DNA of 64,000 nt from Cenococcum geophilum 1.58. Lineage: Eukaryota > Ascomycota > Dothideomycetes > Gloniales > Gloniaceae. The position numbers were made by a program, and so were the translations under genes. The stretch lies in the NCBI GenBank assembly GCA_001692895.1, contig KV748223.1:1331971-1395970 (forward strand), written 5' to 3'. Shown here piece by piece: positions 61,905 to 64,000 of the stretch. Numbering within the stretch: position 1 is the stretch's first letter; the number at the start of each line of letters is the position of its first letter. The notes beneath the pieces are model-generated. The model did no database searches, was not told the DNA's origin, and saw nothing but the letters and a program-made list of their open reading frames with translations.

Positions 61905-62070
61905 TGCTTACGGTCCGTAAAGTAAGCCGTACGACCTTCCGACGGGCCGTAAATGTACCATACAGCCTTCTAATAGACCATAGATGAACCGTACAGCCTT
62001 CCGATAGGCCGTAAATGAACTATATAATAAACCGTACGGCCTTCTAACGGGCCGTAAATGAACCGCAAGT
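61905..62070. repeat. About 40-bp tandem repeats in element B
   Basis: Four to five degenerate units of ccgtacggccttctaacggg plus ccgtaaatgaa. They produce the short open frames on both strands here, which I do not count as genes. Confidence 0.75.
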
Positions 62071-62139
62071 ACTCTATTAGTCTTACTCCTAAATATAGGT
62101 CTGTAAAGCCTTTCCCCATAAGGAACGGGTGTCCAAATC

Positions 62140-63123
62140 ATCGTATAATTAGCGGGGTAATATACTTGCTTTTTAGGCCAATTAGGGTGTCCGTAAGTAC
62201 TGGTAAGCTAAGGGAATTTAGGTTAAGCTGCTTGATATTTTCCTCTTACGGATCTGTTGCCTTGGCCGTAAAGGATAAGTCGTAGGCAGATTTAGGTTAA
62301 CAGACTGTAGCAATATAGGCGCCTCTTGCGCGCTGGGCGACGTATTGGTCCTTTGTTTTTACGGTCTTACGGGTCTCTCTACGGGAACTAGTAAGGTCCG
62401 TAGGCTTTGCTGTAACGGGCTTTAGGTTTTAAGCTTGGCGTTCCTAAGTCAGCTTATTCAGATACTGGGAGTATTTAGTTTTAACTAAGTAAGCTTCTGC
62501 CCTAGTAGTCGCCACAGTGCTAGCAAAGAACAGTAGATAGCGGTAGATTGCTATCTTGTCGATATTATGTCTAGAGCGTTTAAGGACTCTATACAGCTTT
62601 TCGGCTAACGGGTGGCCGAAACGGCGGTATAGGCGGTAGATTTCCGTACTAGTAAGGTAGCACGGGTTATGGTCGAAAGATTCCTAAATGTAGGTTAAGC
62701 TCAGGGGTAGTCGAAACGGCGGTGTAGGTGGTGGATTTTAGTACTGCTGGCGGTAGCGGCGGTCCGTAAAGGAGGTAGTATATATTCCTTAACTAGGGTG
62801 TTCCTTCTCCCATACAACGGGCTCCTTAGCTATAGGCTTTGCCTTATATAGCTCGTTTTGCTTTGCCTTTGTAAAGGTCTCGTTTTAGGGAAGGCAGGGG
62901 TCGTACGTGGGTTGGTCCATATGCAGCTGCATATTAGGGTTGGTGTTAGCAGTACTAGGGTAAAGATACTGGGCGGGAGGAAGACTAGGTTGAGTAGGAG
63001 CAGTTACTAGGGGAAGGGTAGGGGCGGTTGCCGCAGGCAGTAATTGCTAAGAGTTATGTGGTTACGGAGGTTTATACGAGCTTGGCTGCCGTGGCTCCTT
63101 AGCTTTAGTTAACGAGGGTAAAG
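62140..63123 (-). pseudogene. Copia gag-pol remnant of element B
   Basis: Minus-strand frame below the minisatellite. The gag part is Pro/Gln/Thr-rich (TAPTLPLVTAPTQPSLPPAQ), with MQLHMDQPTYDP, then TSFTDRRYRQQY, a block also in A just before its zinc knuckle (785-755). It jumps to the integrase finger RLYRRFGHPLAEK and then to ARGAYIATVCQPKSAYDLSF, a segment between RT and RNase H in element H (AYEAYITSIYQPKALFNLS). A short internal repeat (gaaacggcggtrtaggyggt) lies at 62630 and 62710. Less damaged by RIP than A. Confidence 0.72.
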
Positions 63124-63660
63124 CTAGCGGAGCTTGCGCGGACGGAGCTTGCGCAGACGGGGCTTGCATAGACGGAGCTTACGTGGGCGGAGCTTGTATA
63201 GGCGGAGCTTGCGCGGGCGGAACTTGTGTAGACGAAGCTTGCGCAGACGGAGCTTGTGTAGGTAGAGCTTACATAGGTAGAGCTTGTGCGGGCGGAGCTT
63301 GTATAGGCGGAGCTTGCGCGGGCGGAACTTATATAGACGAAGCTTGCGCAGACGGAGCTTGTGTAGGTGGAGCTTGCATAGGTGGAGCTTGTGCGGGCGG
63401 AGCTTATATAGGCGGAGCTTGCGCGGGCGGAACTTATGTAGACGAAGCTTGCGCAGACGGAGCTTGTGTAGGTGGAGCTTACATAGGTGGAGCTTGTGCG
63501 GACGAAGCTTATATAGACAGAGCTTATACGGGCGGAGCTTGTACGGACGGGACTTGTGTAGACGGAGCTTGCGCAGACGGAGCTTGCGTAGACGGAGCTT
63601 GCGTGGGCGGAGCTTGCGCGGACGGGGCTTGCGCGGGCGGAGCTTGTGGGGACAGAGCAG
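63124..63660 (-). repeat. 15-bp minisatellite, about 35 units, in gag of B
   Basis: Units such as ggcggagcttgcgcg repeat in strict 15-bp phase. On the minus strand, in the coding sense of the element, they read [ATIVM]-Q-A-P-[PS]. About a quarter of the Gln codons have become TAA. On the plus strand the same DNA reads G-G-A-C-x with no stop for 164 codons, but this follows from the repeat and is not evidence of a gene. Confidence 0.88.
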
Positions 63661-63726
63661 TTGTGATATTTGGTTAAGGCTCTGGTGACTAAGCTGGGGT
63701 AGGAAGGTTAAGTAGTTGTCTCGTTC

Positions 63727-63800
63727 CCAGACCTTCTTGCCAAGGCTTACTTTGCCAAGCCGCTAGCCGCTTTTGGCAAGACCTTCGTTAGAAGGTCTGG
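63727..63800. repeat. Imperfect inverted repeat near the right edge
   Basis: Arms ccagaccttct (63727-63737) and agaaggtctgg (63790-63800) pair perfectly; further in, cttgcca and tggcaag also pair, with extra bases on the right side. CpA is normal here, unlike the DNA to the left. Confidence 0.75.
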
Positions 63801-63904
63801 TACACGGTTCGGATTTTTGTTAGTCCCGCGCGGGGTATTTAGGCCTATATACACCTACTTTGAGCCAAATTGTCTTAACTTCCATAGCTCCCTAAGCTAT
63901 TCCT

Positions 63905-64000
63905 AATGGCTAGAATTACCAAATTAAACCTGGCGAAGAAGACTACGTTGCCCGATTTGCCCGATTCCAATTCGTTATCTCGTCGTCGCGCCCAACGCCC
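63905..64000 (+). CDS. Possible start of a host gene, cut by the window edge
   Basis: ATG at 63905 opens 32 codons without a stop to the end of the window (MARITKLNLAKKTTLPDLPD, then a Ser/Arg-rich stretch). The DNA has normal CpA/TpG content and no TAA/TAG at Gln codons, unlike the transposon block, so it may lie outside it. The product is not recognisable from so little. It could equally be a chance frame. Confidence 0.3.

Larger units (their letters stand above)
61318..63710 (-). mobile_element. Copia relic B, internally deleted, related to A
   Basis: Minus orientation with a 3' LTR at 61318-61589. Reading down from 63710: a gag repeat region, gag pieces (MQLHMDQPTYDP, SFTDRRYR), then directly a pre-integrase finger (RLYRRFGHPLAEKLYRVL, about 62660-62600), then an RT/RNase H junction segment (RARGAYIATVCQPKSAYDL, near 62340-62280). 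Capsid, zinc knuckle, protease, integrase core and most of RT are missing, so at least two deletions occurred. The 5' LTR is absent. Confidence 0.78.

Noticed and set aside
61908..62285. Short open frames on both strands
   Set aside because: They follow from 40-bp tandem repeats inside element B; no domain.
63183..63688. Two long plus-strand open frames (164 and 134 codons), one Cys/Gly-rich like a secreted protein
   Set aside because: They are readings of the 15-bp minisatellite; 15 is a multiple of three, so any stop-free frame stays open. The opposite strand fits the gag sense of element B.
1..64000. A giant cargo-carrying transposon (Starship-like) or gene cluster
   Set aside because: No tyrosine recombinase and no cargo genes seen; all large units are explained by LTR elements with TSDs.

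Overview
The window is almost entirely transposon DNA from what looks like a filamentous ascomycete (Pezizomycotina). It is a nested cluster of LTR retrotransposons, heavily altered by repeat-induced point mutation (RIP). The sequence is TA-rich and poor in CpA/TpG. Coding frames are broken almost only by TAA and TAG where Gln is expected. Start ATG often reads ATA, zinc-knuckle Cys reads Tyr, and catalytic Asp reads Asn. RIP and chromodomain Gypsy elements fit Pezizomycotina; I cannot name the species. No intact host gene, tRNA or rRNA was seen. One possible gene start reaches the right edge.

Layout. 1-2666: minus-strand Copia relic (A) with its 5' LTR. 2667-about 5500: minus-strand Gypsy relic (C). 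5787-19776: Gypsy chromovirus D, plus strand, TSD tttct, carrying Copia H (11983-17998, TSD ggcac). 19777-22167: unassigned RIP-altered DNA with an 81-bp tandem repeat. 22168-53216: a second copy of the D family (E), minus strand, TSD agtaa, stretched to 31 kb by two insertions. The first is F1 (24154-36789, TSD ctac), a gag-only LTR element that itself holds Gypsy chromovirus G (25841-32185, TSD taaa). The second is F2 (37132-47565, TSD ctag), a second copy of F that holds Copia I (40190-45107, TSD tagct). 53217-61317: unassigned DNA with minisatellites, a perfect 28-bp inverted repeat and a hAT-like element (57902-58848) with an 8-bp TSD. 61318-about 63710: internally deleted minus-strand Copia B, related to A, with a large 15-bp minisatellite in gag. 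63720-64000: less RIP-altered DNA, perhaps the edge of the AT-rich block.

The nesting is well supported. With the inserts and one TSD copy each removed, D is 7969 bp and E is 7971 bp. D serves as the empty site for both F insertions, and E for H. The order is E, then F1 and F2, then G and I; H is younger than D. G and I are the least damaged.

The most unusual points are: family F (LTRs, primer-binding site, polypurine tract and gag, but no pol, with two copies in one host element); the RIP boundaries inside Copia I; a hairpin shared by the 3' regions of a Copia and a Gypsy element; a C-terminal extension of the D/E polyprotein that runs into the 3' LTR; and the perfect inverted repeat at 53951-54021.
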